The notes below the pieces were generated by a model. That model did no database searches. It was given only the letters and a program-made list of their open reading frames with translations, and was not told the origin of the DNA. From positions 248,001 through 312,000 of the forward strand of contig NZ_CP087599.1 of NCBI RefSeq assembly GCF_020990385.1: a stretch of 64,000 nt of DNA, given 5' to 3'. The position numbers and the translations under genes were made by a program. This document shows, one piece after another, positions 44,393 to 53,325 of the stretch; positions within the stretch are counted from its first letter, which is position 1; every line of letters begins with the position of its first letter. The stretch comes from Paracoccus sp. MA. GTDB taxonomy: Bacteria > Pseudomonadota > Alphaproteobacteria > Rhodobacterales > Rhodobacteraceae.

Positions 44393-44806
44393 TTACCGGT
44401 TGGCCGGGCCAAGGATCTGCACGATCCGTTTGGTCTTCTGGTCCACCAGCACGACCTGATCATGGACGACACGATATTCCTGACCGCGCGGCGGCGCAGC
44501 GAAACGGCTGTTGGCCGCGCGCTGGAAGGGACGACCGTCACGGATGCTGTCGCCTACGCGCAGGGCTTTGCGCCCCTCGGGGGCGTGCTTGCCTTTCGCG
44601 TTGCGCGGCGGTGCCTCGGCCGGGCGGGGCTTGTGCTCGCTGCGCTTGGCCTTGCGCGGGGCGTCCTTGGACGGAGGCGCGGGGCATTTGCGATCGTTCT
44701 GCCGGCATTCCGGCGGCGGGCCGTCCGGGCGGGTTTCGGCCATGGCCATCTGGCCGCTGCCCAGGGCCGTCACCGCGATCGCGGTCAACATGAAAAAGCG
44801 ACGCAT
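44393..44806 (-). CDS. Secreted RcnB-like protein 2
   Basis: This 137-residue protein has a signal peptide ending AMAE and a mature start with CRQNDRKC, matching the C-x-Q-x-D-R-x-C motif of protein 1. A Pro/Lys-rich linker follows, then YRVVHDQVVLVDQKTKRIVQ. Shared motifs at both ends show the two genes arose by tandem duplication. The cysteines could bind metal or form a disulfide. It lies 71 bases downstream of the Spy/LTXXQ-like gene on the same strand. Confidence 0.74.
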   Translation of the reverse strand: MRRFFMLTAIAVTALGSGQMAMAETRPDGPPPECRQNDRKCPAPPSKDAPRKAKRSEHKPRPAEAPPRNAKGKHAPEGRKALRVGDSIRDGRPFQRAANSRFAAPPRGQEYRVVHDQVVLVDQKTKRIVQILGPANR

Positions 44807-44877
44807 TGCATCTGTCCTTGCTGTTCTGCGGTCTGGAAGAAAGGCGCGTCGGGCGCCCTTGCCCGACGCAGGCCGGT

Positions 44878-45486
44878 TCAGCGCGCCGGCGCGGGGTGAT
44901 GCCGGGGACCGGGCTGCTGCCGCCCCGGGCCTTCATGGCGCGGGCCGTGCGGGCCGGGACCAAAGCCCGGATCGACCTGCTGCAGCCTCTCCAGCTGTGC
45001 CGGCTCCAGCGACCCGCGCAGCGCGGTCGCTGCCGCGAGCAGCGCGCGGGCCTTCTCGGCGCGGGCCAGCGCATGTTGCGCCATGCGCTCGGCGGCCAGC
45101 GGCCGGGCCTGATCGGCCGGGGGCTCGCCGCCCTCGGCACGGGCGTCGGGAGCCGGCGGTTCGAGGAAGACGATCAACGCCTGGCTGTAATCGCGCCAGG
45201 CATCCTGCTGCTCTCCGGTGATGCCCAGATAGGTCTCGGTCGCGGCAAGATGCGCGGCAAGGCCGAGAGCCGGCGTCATGCCCGCCGGGCCGGGCCGGCC
45301 GATATGGGGACGGAAGACGTCGTCTCGACCATGAGGGGCCCCGGCAGGACCAGGCTGGGGACGCGCCGGTTCCTCCGCCGGGGCGGGGGATGCCTCGCCG
45401 GCGTTCTGCGCCGTCGCGGCAAGGGGGATGCCGGCTGCGCCCAGCAGGGCGGCCATCGCCAGAGCTTTCATCGGGATGTTCTTCAT
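44878..45486 (-). CDS. Spy/LTXXQ-like periplasmic protein
   Basis: The 202-residue product has a signal peptide ending ATAQN, a Pro/Gly-rich segment, and a helical region with LGITGEQQDAW, a match to the LTxxQ motif of the Spy/CpxP family. A second helix carries LEPAQLERLQQVDP, an LTxxQ-like repeat. The C-terminus is His/Pro/Gly-rich (GPGPHGPRHEGPGRQQPGPR). Spy proteins are ATP-independent chaperones or sensors' brakes in the periplasm. It is divergent from the two-component genes, as spy or cpxP genes often are. Confidence 0.78.
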   Translation of the reverse strand: MKNIPMKALAMAALLGAAGIPLAATAQNAGEASPAPAEEPARPQPGPAGAPHGRDDVFRPHIGRPGPAGMTPALGLAAHLAATETYLGITGEQQDAWRDYSQALIVFLEPPAPDARAEGGEPPADQARPLAAERMAQHALARAEKARALLAAATALRGSLEPAQLERLQQVDPGFGPGPHGPRHEGPGRQQPGPRHHPAPAR

Positions 45487-45627
45487 CGGAGGGACCTTTC
45501 ATCGGTTGCGATGCCGATGACGCTACAGGGGCCGCTTGTCCGGCTTAGGTCTTGCCGGTGACGAATTCTTTCCGGGCGGCCAAGTTTTGCAAACGAGTGT
45601 TTCCAAAGGGCGATCCAGCAATGTTTC

Positions 45628-45639
45628 GTCACAAATTTG
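45628..45639. promoter_or_regulatory. Candidate regulatory motif before two-component operon
   Basis: GTCACAAATTTG lies 55 bases before the response regulator start and matches GTTACAAATTCG at 43432-43443 in 10 of 12 positions. It could be a binding half-site of the response regulator. The evidence is two sites only. Confidence 0.3.
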
Positions 45640-45694
45640 CCTGAGCGAGGCGCGCCGAAATCCGCTAGAACGGACGCATCTCAAGGTGATGACG

Positions 45695-46414
45695 ATGAAC
45701 CATATCCTGATCGTCGACGACGATCCCGAAATCCGCAACCTGCTGCGCCGCTATCTGGAAGGGCAGGGTTTCCGCGTCTCTGTCGCCGCCGACCGCCGCG
45801 AATGCGAGGCGCGGGTGACGGACGGCGCCCCGGACCTGATCGTCCTGGACGTGATGCTGCCCGACGGCTCCGGCCTCGATATCTGCCGCAGCCTGCACGA
45901 GCACCGGCCGGAGCTGCGCATCATCCTGCTGACCGCGCTGAAAGAGGACGTGGACCGCATCATCGGGCTGGAACTCGGCGCCGACGACTATCTGGGCAAG
46001 CCCTTCAACCCGCGCGAACTGGTCGCCCGCATCAAGGCCGTGCTGCGCCGCACCGGGGGTCAGGACGAGCCCGCCGCCCCCGAGACCCGGACCTACGGCT
46101 TTGCCGGTTTCGAGCTCGATCCCGGCCAGCGCCGGGTGCGGGCCGCGGACGGCAGCGAGATCGAGCTTACCGGCGCCGAGTTCGACCTGCTGCGCGTGTT
46201 CCTGGAGCGCCCGGGCCGGCTCTTGTCGCGCGACCAGCTTCTGGACCTGACCCAGGGCCGCGACCGCGATCCGCTGGACCGTTCCATCGACGTGCTGATG
46301 AGCCGGCTGCGCCGCAAACTGGCCGAAAAGGAGCCGGCGCCGATCTTCCGCACGGTGCGCAACGGCGGCTATCAGCTGTCCGTGCCGGTCAGCGTGGGGG
46401 CGACGCGGGGATGA
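45695..46414 (+). CDS. OmpR-family response regulator
   Basis: This 239-residue protein has a receiver domain with the acidic pocket VDDDP, phospho-acceptor Asp52 in VLDVMLPD, the T in LLTALK and the lysine in GKPFNP, then an OmpR-type winged helix ending RTVRNGGYQLSV. I chose the second of two ATG codons (45695) because AAGG stands eight bases upstream. Its stop overlaps the histidine kinase start. It probably controls the divergent Spy-like gene and the RcnB-like genes. Confidence 0.9.
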   Translation: MNHILIVDDDPEIRNLLRRYLEGQGFRVSVAADRRECEARVTDGAPDLIVLDVMLPDGSGLDICRSLHEHRPELRIILLTALKEDVDRIIGLELGADDYLGKPFNPRELVARIKAVLRRTGGQDEPAAPETRTYGFAGFELDPGQRRVRAADGSEIELTGAEFDLLRVFLERPGRLLSRDQLLDLTQGRDRDPLDRSIDVLMSRLRRKLAEKEPAPIFRTVRNGGYQLSVPVSVGATRG

Positions 46415-47661
46415 GCTCGCTCCAGACCCGCATCGCCGCCCTGCTGATCGCGGCCATTGTCACCGTCGTGGTGCTGGCGACCTATACCGCGACCAGCGTG
46501 ATGCGCCCCCCCTTGCCGCAGGCCACGATGGAGCCGGTGGCGCGGCAGATCCATGCGACCCTGGCATTGCTGGGCCATGGCCGGCCCCAGGACCGGCCGC
46601 GCGCCTTGCAGCCCGCCCCCGCGGGCGGCGAGCCGGACGAGCGGATGTCGCGCTTTCTCGGCGCCGCCCTGCGCCATACCGGCCAGCCGCTCGATGCGCG
46701 GGTCACCAAACTGCCGGGCCAGGAATCCTTTACCGCCTCGATCCGCATCGGCGACGGGCGCTGGTTCATCACCGAGATACCGGACCTGTCGCCGCCGCCC
46801 GGCCGCTGGAAGGTGCTGGTGATCTGGCTGACCCTGATCGTGCTGGGCAGCGCCGCCATTTCGATCCACGCCGCGCGCCGGCTGACGCGGCCGCTGCAAC
46901 TGCTCGAGGATGCGGTGGATCGCGTCGGCCCGGACGGCGTGCTGGAGCGAATCCCCGAAACCGGCTCGGGCGAGGTGCGGACGGCGGCGCGGGCGCTGAA
47001 CCGGCTCTCGGCGCAGTTGCGGCAGGCGATGGAAAGCCGGATGCGGCTGGTGGCGGCGGCGGGGCACGACCTGCGCACGCCGATGACCCGCATGCGGCTG
47101 CGGGCCGAGTTCATCGAGGACGATGCCGAGCGGGCGAAATGGCTCTCGGATCTCGAGGAGCTGGACATGATCGCCGACAGCGCCATCCGCCTGGTGCGCG
47201 AGGAGGTCGGGCTGGACGGGGGCGAACCGGTCCGGCTGGACCGGCTGCTGCGCCAGATCGCCCTGGAATTGCAGGTGCTGGACCAGAAGGTCGAGCTGGG
47301 CGCGCTGCCGCCGCTGACCGTCCATGCCGGCCCCATCGCGTTGAAGCGCGCGCTGCGCAACCTGATCGCCAATGCCGCGACCCATGGCGGCGGGGCGCGC
47401 GTGGCGCTGGCGCGCGAGGGCGGCAATGCGGTGATCCGGATCGAGGACGACGGCCCCGGCGTGCCGCCCGAACTGCTGGCGCAGATCTTCGAGCCGTTCT
47501 TCCGCGTCGATCAGGCCCGGCGCAAGTCCTTCCCGGGCGCCGGACTCGGCCTCGCCATCGCGCGCGAGATCATCGAGCGCCACGGCGGCAGCATCACCAT
47601 CCGCAACCGCCAGACCCACGGGCTGGAGCAGGTCTGCAGGCTGCCATGCGATGGGCGATAA
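46411..47661 (+). CDS. Sensor histidine kinase, EnvZ-like
   Basis: The product is 416 residues. Membrane spans lie near residues 7-30 and 130-150 around a periplasmic sensor of about 100 residues. A HAMP domain follows, then HisKA with His219 in AAGHDLRTPMTRMRL, an N box in LRNLIANAATHGG, and the G1/G2 boxes DDGPG and GAGLGLAI. The DLRTP form of the H box is the EnvZ type. Coupled with the response regulator (ATGA overlap), it likely senses an envelope condition such as metal or misfolded proteins. Confidence 0.9.
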   Translation: MSSLQTRIAALLIAAIVTVVVLATYTATSVMRPPLPQATMEPVARQIHATLALLGHGRPQDRPRALQPAPAGGEPDERMSRFLGAALRHTGQPLDARVTKLPGQESFTASIRIGDGRWFITEIPDLSPPPGRWKVLVIWLTLIVLGSAAISIHAARRLTRPLQLLEDAVDRVGPDGVLERIPETGSGEVRTAARALNRLSAQLRQAMESRMRLVAAAGHDLRTPMTRMRLRAEFIEDDAERAKWLSDLEELDMIADSAIRLVREEVGLDGGEPVRLDRLLRQIALELQVLDQKVELGALPPLTVHAGPIALKRALRNLIANAATHGGGARVALAREGGNAVIRIEDDGPGVPPELLAQIFEPFFRVDQARRKSFPGAGLGLAIAREIIERHGGSITIRNRQTHGLEQVCRLPCDGR

Positions 47662-48833
47662 GCGCCGGATCATCACGACAGGTTTCGTGAGGCGCTACAC
47701 CAGCCCGCAAGCCCCCATTATGCCAGGGGCGGCTCGCCCTTTCCGCAGGATCTTCTCCTTCGCTTCCCTTTCGCCACCCGGACACCGCAGACCATGCCCT
47801 TGATCGGAACGCGTCGGATTCATTCGCGGGGTCTGGGCGAAAACTTGTCTCGAAATCGGTCTGGTCCTCCAGCTGCTCCGGGGCCGCAGCCCGTCAACCA
47901 GGATGATCTCATCGACCCTGGCTTTGCTCCCGGTGTCCACGATGCTTCTGCGGCATCGTCCCCATGATCAAGCGCCCGCGTGGCCGCGGCGCGCGGGGCA
48001 GGATGGGGATCTTTCCGGGGCGGCGCCCGGAGCCTTGCGGGTCCCGGGCGCCATGCCGTCATTGCAGGCAGGGCTCGAACTGCCGGCGCGAGGCGTCCAG
48101 ATGCTCGTCCAGATGCAGGTCCACCGGCAGGCCGTGCCGGGCGGCGGCGTCGAAGAGGATGTCCCGATAACGGTCGGGGTCCTCGGCCACGGCGGGGGTG
48201 CGGCCCATGGCGTCCGAGAGCCCGGCGGCGCGGTCGATATTGGCGCGCAGCCAGTCCAGATCCTGCCCGGGATGCGGGGTCATGAAGCCGACCAGCTGCA
48301 GGCGCACGCGATCCGCCCAGTCGCCGCGCAGCTGCGCCAGCGCCTCGATCCCGGCAAATCCGGCATCCTTGTCGACATTCACATGGCTGCGGATCGCCGT
48401 GGTGCCATGCGACAGGCAACGGGCCAGCGTGCGGCTGGCGCGAGCGGTGACGTCGCCCGGCATCGCCCGCCCCGTTCAGCACCAGGTTCAGCGTGACTGG
48501 CAGGGACCCGCCCCCCATCGATGTCCCTTGCAGGATGCCCCGCCTCGGCGACACCGGAGTGATGCCGACGAAGCCAGATCATGCAGGCGGGCTTTTCAGG
48601 CAGCGCCTGATGCGCCATGACGGCGTCACTCTTGTCCCCGCATTCAACCCCGCAGCCTTCGGGCGGCAAGCCCGTCCGCGTCCTGATCGAGGAGGATGCC
48701 TCGAACCGCAGCCAGGCATTGACCTTGCTCGTCCCCACGCCAATGCCCCGATCCCGCTCCTTTCCCGGATCACCCCGGCCAGTCCGAATCCTGTGCCGCA
48801 GGACGCGGCGAGGCCGGGCTCTTCAGCGGCCTG
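47662..48833. other. Gene-poor stretch with decayed sequence
   Basis: Between the histidine kinase and malonyl-CoA synthetase genes there is no intact gene I can support. A fragment of an amidohydrolase lies at 48059-48463. Other open frames lack recognisable domains, ribosome-binding sites or family lengths. The region looks like the remains of a deletion or insertion event. No transposase or terminal inverted repeat was recognised. Confidence 0.6.
48059..48463 (-). pseudogene. Amidohydrolase (cytosine deaminase-like) fragment
   Basis: The translated stretch has HGTTAIRSHVNVDKDAG, LQLVGFMTPHPGQDL and ARHGLPVDLHLDEHLD, in the right order for the middle of a cytosine deaminase/amidohydrolase of roughly 400 residues. 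The N-terminal metal-binding HxH region and everything after the HLDEH segment are missing, so the enzyme cannot be active. Upstream sequence in another frame may be a frameshifted continuation, but I could not align it with confidence. Confidence 0.6.
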
Positions 48834-50345
48834 CTAGTCGTAAAGCCCGGCGAAGCGGTCGCGCAGCAGGTTCTTCTGCACCTTGCCCATGGTGTTGCGC
48901 GGCAGTTCGTCCACGAATAGCACCCGCTTGGGCTGCTTGAACTTGGCCAGCCGCCCCTCCAGCGGGGCCAGCACCTCGGCCTCGGTCAGGGCGGGGCTGC
49001 CGGTCGGGACCACCACCGCCGTCACCCCTTCGCCGAAATCGCGATGCGGCAGGCCGATCACGGCGGATTCGACCACGCCGGGCAGCGCGTCGATCTCGGT
49101 CTCGATCTCCTTGGGATAGACGTTGTAGCCGCCGGTGATGATCAGGTCCTTGCCGCGGCCGACGATGTGCAGATAGCCGCGCTCGTCGAATTTCCCCAGG
49201 TCGCCGGTGATGAAGAAGCCGTTCGCGCGCAGTTCGGCGGCGGTCTTTTCCGGCATGCGCCAGTAGCCCTTGAAGACGTTCGGGCCGCGCACCTCGATCA
49301 TGCCGATCTCGCCCCGCGGCAGTTCGGCGCCGGTTTCCGGGTCGGTGACGACGATCTCGGTGCCCGGCAGCGGCAGGCCGACGGTGCCGGCGATGCGCTC
49401 GCCGTCATAGGGGTTCGAGGCGTTCATGTTCGTCTCGGTCATGCCATAGCGTTCCAGGATGGCGTGGCCGGTGCGGGCCTGCCATTCGCGATGCGTCTCG
49501 GCCAGCAGCGGCGCCGAGCCCGAGACGAACAGCCGCATGTTCGCGGTGGTCTCGGCATTCAGCATGTCGTCCTGAAGCAGGCGGACATAGAAGGTCGGCA
49601 CGCCCATCAGCACGGTCGCCCGCGCCATCGCCTCGAAGATCCGGTCGACGTCGAATTTCGGCAGGAAGATCATCGAGGCGCCCGAGAACAGCACCACGTT
49701 GGTGGCGACGAACAGGCCATGGGTGTGAAAGATCGGCAGGGCATGGATCAGCACGTCCTGCGCGGTAAAGCGCCAGGCCTCGCGCAGCACCTGGGCATTC
49801 GAGACCAGGTTGCCATGGGTCAGCATCGCGCCCTTGGACCGGCCGGTGGTGCCCGAGGTGTAAAGCAGCGCGGCCAGGTCGCCGCTGTCCCGCGCCACGG
49901 TGGCGAAGGTTTCGGGGGCGGCATCGGCGGCGTCGGTCAGGCTGCCCCGCCCCTCGGCATCCAGCGTGACCATGCGGGCACCGGCGGCCTCGGTGGGCTC
50001 GCGCAGCGCCTCTTGCCGGGCAGGGTCGCAGACAAAGACCCGCGGCTCGGCATCGCCGAGGAAATAGCCGATCTCGGCGGGGGTGTAGCCGGTGTTCAGC
50101 GGCAGGAACACCGCGCCCGCCCGCAGGGTGGCGAGATAGAGGATGATCGCCTGCACCGATTTCTCGACCTGCACCGCCACCCGGTCGCCGGGCTGGACGC
50201 CGAGGGCCGCCAGCGCATTGGCCATGCGGCCGCTGCGGGCGATCAGGTCGCCGTAGCGGATGCGTTCGCCGGCCTGCGTCTCGATGGCCACGGCCTCGGG
50301 GTCGGTGATGCCGGCGGCGAGAAGGTCGAACAGATTGTCACTCAT
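48834..50345 (-). CDS. matB: Malonyl-CoA synthetase
   Basis: This 503-residue AMP-forming acyl-CoA synthetase has the P-loop YTSGTTGRSKGAM, the ALPIFHTHGLFVATN segment typical of MatB, ERYGMTETNMN, and the catalytic lysine in NTMGKVQKN. MatB activates malonate with ATP and CoA. It lies 16 bases behind the malonyl-CoA decarboxylase gene on the same strand, which makes malonate the most likely substrate rather than a medium-chain acid. Confidence 0.9.
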   Translation of the reverse strand: MSDNLFDLLAAGITDPEAVAIETQAGERIRYGDLIARSGRMANALAALGVQPGDRVAVQVEKSVQAIILYLATLRAGAVFLPLNTGYTPAEIGYFLGDAEPRVFVCDPARQEALREPTEAAGARMVTLDAEGRGSLTDAADAAPETFATVARDSGDLAALLYTSGTTGRSKGAMLTHGNLVSNAQVLREAWRFTAQDVLIHALPIFHTHGLFVATNVVLFSGASMIFLPKFDVDRIFEAMARATVLMGVPTFYVRLLQDDMLNAETTANMRLFVSGSAPLLAETHREWQARTGHAILERYGMTETNMNASNPYDGERIAGTVGLPLPGTEIVVTDPETGAELPRGEIGMIEVRGPNVFKGYWRMPEKTAAELRANGFFITGDLGKFDERGYLHIVGRGKDLIITGGYNVYPKEIETEIDALPGVVESAVIGLPHRDFGEGVTAVVVPTGSPALTEAEVLAPLEGRLAKFKQPKRVLFVDELPRNTMGKVQKNLLRDRFAGLYD

Positions 50346-50361
50346 GCGTTGTCCCCGTGGT

Positions 50362-51732
50362 TCATGGGTTGGAGGCCGGCAGCGCGCGCTTGACGCTGTC
50401 CGATGCGGCGATGGCGCTGCGTTCGGCGAAGGCTTCGTGGTTCGCCTCGATCCGGTCGAGATCATAGAGATAGTTCACCATCAGCCCATGCGACTGCTTC
50501 AGCCCGTGGGCCGAGACATCGCCCAGAAAGTTCAGCCGCTCCAGCCGGGCGCCGTTGCCCAGGTGGAAGCGCGCCACCGGATCGACGACGCGGCCCTTGC
50601 CGTCGCGGGCGCGCAGGAAATAGGCCGCGGCGGCGGCCAGAAGCGGGGCGCGCAGGCTTTCGGCCTTGGCCGGGTCCTTGTGCCAGTCGGGATCGTCCAG
50701 CAGGGCGAAGGCCAGGCGCTGGTCGGCGTCGATCAGTTCCGACATCGCGTCCTTGCGCTGCTGGGCCAGCCAGGCGGCAAAGCCCGGCACCGGCGACAGC
50801 GTGACGAAGCTGCGGATGTTGGGCAGTTCGGCCTTCAGCTCCTCGACCACCTGCTTGATCAGGAAATTGCCGAAGGACACCCCGGCCAGCCCGCGCTGGG
50901 TGTTCGAGATGGAATAGAACACCGCGGTGCTGGCGCGCTCCGCCTCGATCGGCTGGCGGTCGAGGTCGAGCAGCCCGGCGACATTGTCCGGGATCTCCTC
51001 GGTCAGCGCCACCTCGACGAAGATCAGCGGCTCGTCCACCAGCTGCGGGTGGAAGAAGCCGTAGCAGCGCCGGTCGGTCGGCTGCAGGCGGTTGCGCAGG
51101 TCGTCCCAGTTCTGGATGGCATGCACCGCCTCGTAGCGGATGATCTTTTCCAGGATGCTGGCGGGCGTGTTCCAGTCGATATGGCGCAGCACGAGAAACC
51201 CCCTGTTGAACCAGGACGCGAAGAGATGCGCGAAATCGCCGTCCACCCGGCGCAGCGCGGGGTTGCCCTTCAGATGGCGCAGCAGCTCCTCGCGCATCCG
51301 CACCAGCGCCGCCGTGCCGCCGGGCGCCAGGTTCAGGCGGCGGAACAGTTCCTGCCGGCGCGGCTCGGCGGCGTCGTGCAGCGCCTCGATGGCCCGCCCG
51401 TCCTCGGGGTCGCGCTGCACCGCCGCCAGCGCCGCGCGGACCGCCGCCGGATCGGGGCCGAAACGGTCGGCGAGGTTCTGCAGGAAGGCCAGCCGCGTCG
51501 CCTCATCGGCATCCTCGAAGGCGGCGAGCAGACCCTGGGCGATGGCCACGCCCGAAGCCTCGCCCCGACGCGACAGCAGCGCCTCGCCCAGCTCGCACAG
51601 GTCGGGCGCCTCGGTGGCGGTGCCGGCGCCCCGCCGCCCAAGCAGGCGGCGGCCGCGCTCTGTCAGCACCTCGAACAGCTCGCCCAGAAAGGCCGGGCGT
51701 CCGGGGCGCGGGGTCTCGACGGTCTTGATCAT
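50362..51732 (-). CDS. Malonyl-CoA decarboxylase
   Basis: The product is 456 residues with the MCD family pattern: a helical N-terminal domain, then a GNAT-like catalytic domain with FVTLSPVPGFAAWL, which contains the SPxPGF-type motif, and FLRARDGKGRVVDPVARFHL with the catalytic HxxNGA region (FHLGNGARLERL). It converts malonyl-CoA to acetyl-CoA and carbon dioxide. With MatB and the MatC-like carrier it forms a malonate degradation operon. Confidence 0.92.
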   Translation of the reverse strand: MIKTVETPRPGRPAFLGELFEVLTERGRRLLGRRGAGTATEAPDLCELGEALLSRRGEASGVAIAQGLLAAFEDADEATRLAFLQNLADRFGPDPAAVRAALAAVQRDPEDGRAIEALHDAAEPRRQELFRRLNLAPGGTAALVRMREELLRHLKGNPALRRVDGDFAHLFASWFNRGFLVLRHIDWNTPASILEKIIRYEAVHAIQNWDDLRNRLQPTDRRCYGFFHPQLVDEPLIFVEVALTEEIPDNVAGLLDLDRQPIEAERASTAVFYSISNTQRGLAGVSFGNFLIKQVVEELKAELPNIRSFVTLSPVPGFAAWLAQQRKDAMSELIDADQRLAFALLDDPDWHKDPAKAESLRAPLLAAAAAYFLRARDGKGRVVDPVARFHLGNGARLERLNFLGDVSAHGLKQSHGLMVNYLYDLDRIEANHEAFAERSAIAASDSVKRALPASNP

Positions 51733-51766
51733 TTCGGGCCTCCAAAAAGCGGGTGGCCTGCCGGGA

Positions 51767-53149
51767 TCATCCCGGCAGCACGACGAAGATCAGCCACAGC
51801 ACGACCGGGGCGACCAGCGTCACCAGCGCGCCGTAGTTCAGCAGTTTGCGGAAAAACACCTGGCGGTCCACCCCGCGGGCATTGGCCAGAACCAAAGCGC
51901 CGTTGGTCGAGAAGGGGCTGACATCGACGATGGTCGAGGCGACGGCCATGCCGGCGATGAAGCCGATGGCGCCCACGCCCGTATCGCCCTGCAGGAACGG
52001 CACCGCCAGCGGGATCAGCGAGCCAAGCACCGCCGTGGACGAGGCGAAGGCCGAGACCACGGCGCCGATCAGGAACAGCATCAGCGCCGCCAGCAAGGGC
52101 GAGGCCATGCCGGCCACGCTGTCGCCGACGAAGTCGATGGTGCCCATGTGCTCCAGCACCGCGACATAGGTGGAAACGCCGGTGATCAGCACGATCTCGG
52201 GCCAGGCGACCTGGGCCATGGCGCGTTTCTGCATGGTCGGGTCCCACAGCGCCAGCGCCAGCCCGATGGTCAGCGAGACGAAGCCGATATCGAGGTTGAA
52301 GGCCAGCACCAGCACCGCCAGCAGCGCCAGCCCGGCCAGCGTCGCGATCTGATAGGGGGTGCCGTCGGGCTGATTGCCTTCCTCGACCTCGGCGACGAGG
52401 CGGTTCGATTCGCCGCCGCCCTCCTCGCCGATGCGGCGGCTCAGCGCCTCGGCCTCGCTGTCGCCGAAGATCTGCGGGCCGGTGGCGGGGCGGGCGATCT
52501 CGACATGCGGCACCGTGACCGGCTCGATCCGGTCCGCGTGCGCCTGCATCAGCTTGCGCCCGCCCAGGGCCATGAACAGCAGCAGCGCCACCGCCGCGTT
52601 GACGAAGAAGCTGGCGGCGAAGGTGGTCATCGGCGACAGCGGCAGCCCGGCCTTGGCCACCACGCCATTGGTGATGCCGCCATAGATGCTGATCGGCGAA
52701 AAGCCCCCGGCCTGCGCGCCATGCACCACCATCAGGCCCATGAGCAGCGGCGAGATCTGGTAGCGGAAGGCGAAGCCCAGCGCGATCGGCGCGACGATGG
52801 CAACAGCGCCGGGGCTGACGGCGCCGACGGCGGTCAGGACGGCCGAGATGCCGAACATGATCCACGGGATCGCGCCGATGCGGCCCTTGACGGCGCGCAC
52901 CGCCATGCGCACCAGCCAGTCGATGGTGCCGTTGTTCTGCGCCAGCGCGAACAGCCAGGTGATGCCGACCAGCGTCAGGAACAGGCCGCTGGGGAAACCG
53001 GCGATGATCTCCTTGGCGGCCTGGCCGGCCAGCAGGGTGCCGACCAGGAAGGCGCCGACATAGGCCAGCACGCCCATGTTGATCGGCCAGATCGTGGCGA
53101 CGACGAACATCGCCGCCAGCGTATAGATTGAAAGCAGATGCGGGGTCAT
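51767..53149 (-). CDS. matC: MatC-like dicarboxylate (malonate) carrier, SLC13/IT superfamily
   Basis: This 460-residue membrane protein has two hydrophobic halves of about five to six spans each, separated by a charged cytoplasmic loop near residues 210-260. The N-terminal half matches the MatC_N type (INMGVLAYVGAFLVGTLL). It probably imports malonate for MatB. ATG 53149 has AGGAG seven bases upstream; an ATG 21 bases earlier is less favoured. It is divergent from a GntR regulator. Confidence 0.87.
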   Translation of the reverse strand: MTPHLLSIYTLAAMFVVATIWPINMGVLAYVGAFLVGTLLAGQAAKEIIAGFPSGLFLTLVGITWLFALAQNNGTIDWLVRMAVRAVKGRIGAIPWIMFGISAVLTAVGAVSPGAVAIVAPIALGFAFRYQISPLLMGLMVVHGAQAGGFSPISIYGGITNGVVAKAGLPLSPMTTFAASFFVNAAVALLLFMALGGRKLMQAHADRIEPVTVPHVEIARPATGPQIFGDSEAEALSRRIGEEGGGESNRLVAEVEEGNQPDGTPYQIATLAGLALLAVLVLAFNLDIGFVSLTIGLALALWDPTMQKRAMAQVAWPEIVLITGVSTYVAVLEHMGTIDFVGDSVAGMASPLLAALMLFLIGAVVSAFASSTAVLGSLIPLAVPFLQGDTGVGAIGFIAGMAVASTIVDVSPFSTNGALVLANARGVDRQVFFRKLLNYGALVTLVAPVVLWLIFVVLPG

Positions 53150-53224
53150 GCGCGGCTCCTCTCCATGCAAACCTCCTTGTCGATTCCCGCGCCCTCCTCC
53201 GGCGTGCGAATCCTCTCACGGCGC

Positions 53225-53260
53225 TGTTATACGTTTCACATACGATGTTGTATATAACAA
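53225..53260. promoter_or_regulatory. Likely GntR operator between matC and regulator
   Basis: GTTATAC at 53225 and its inverted near-copy GTATATAAC at 53250-53258 lie in an AT-rich patch, with TTGTATATAACAA at 53248-53260. MatR-type GntR regulators bind TTGTATACAA-like palindromes (recalled), and this resembles them. Bound protein would cover both divergent promoters. Confidence 0.6.
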
Positions 53261-53325
53261 AACGGAACATGGATAAATGTTCGCCAACCGCCTATCTTCT
53301 GGGCAGAGAGGCGAAGGAGGCTTTC

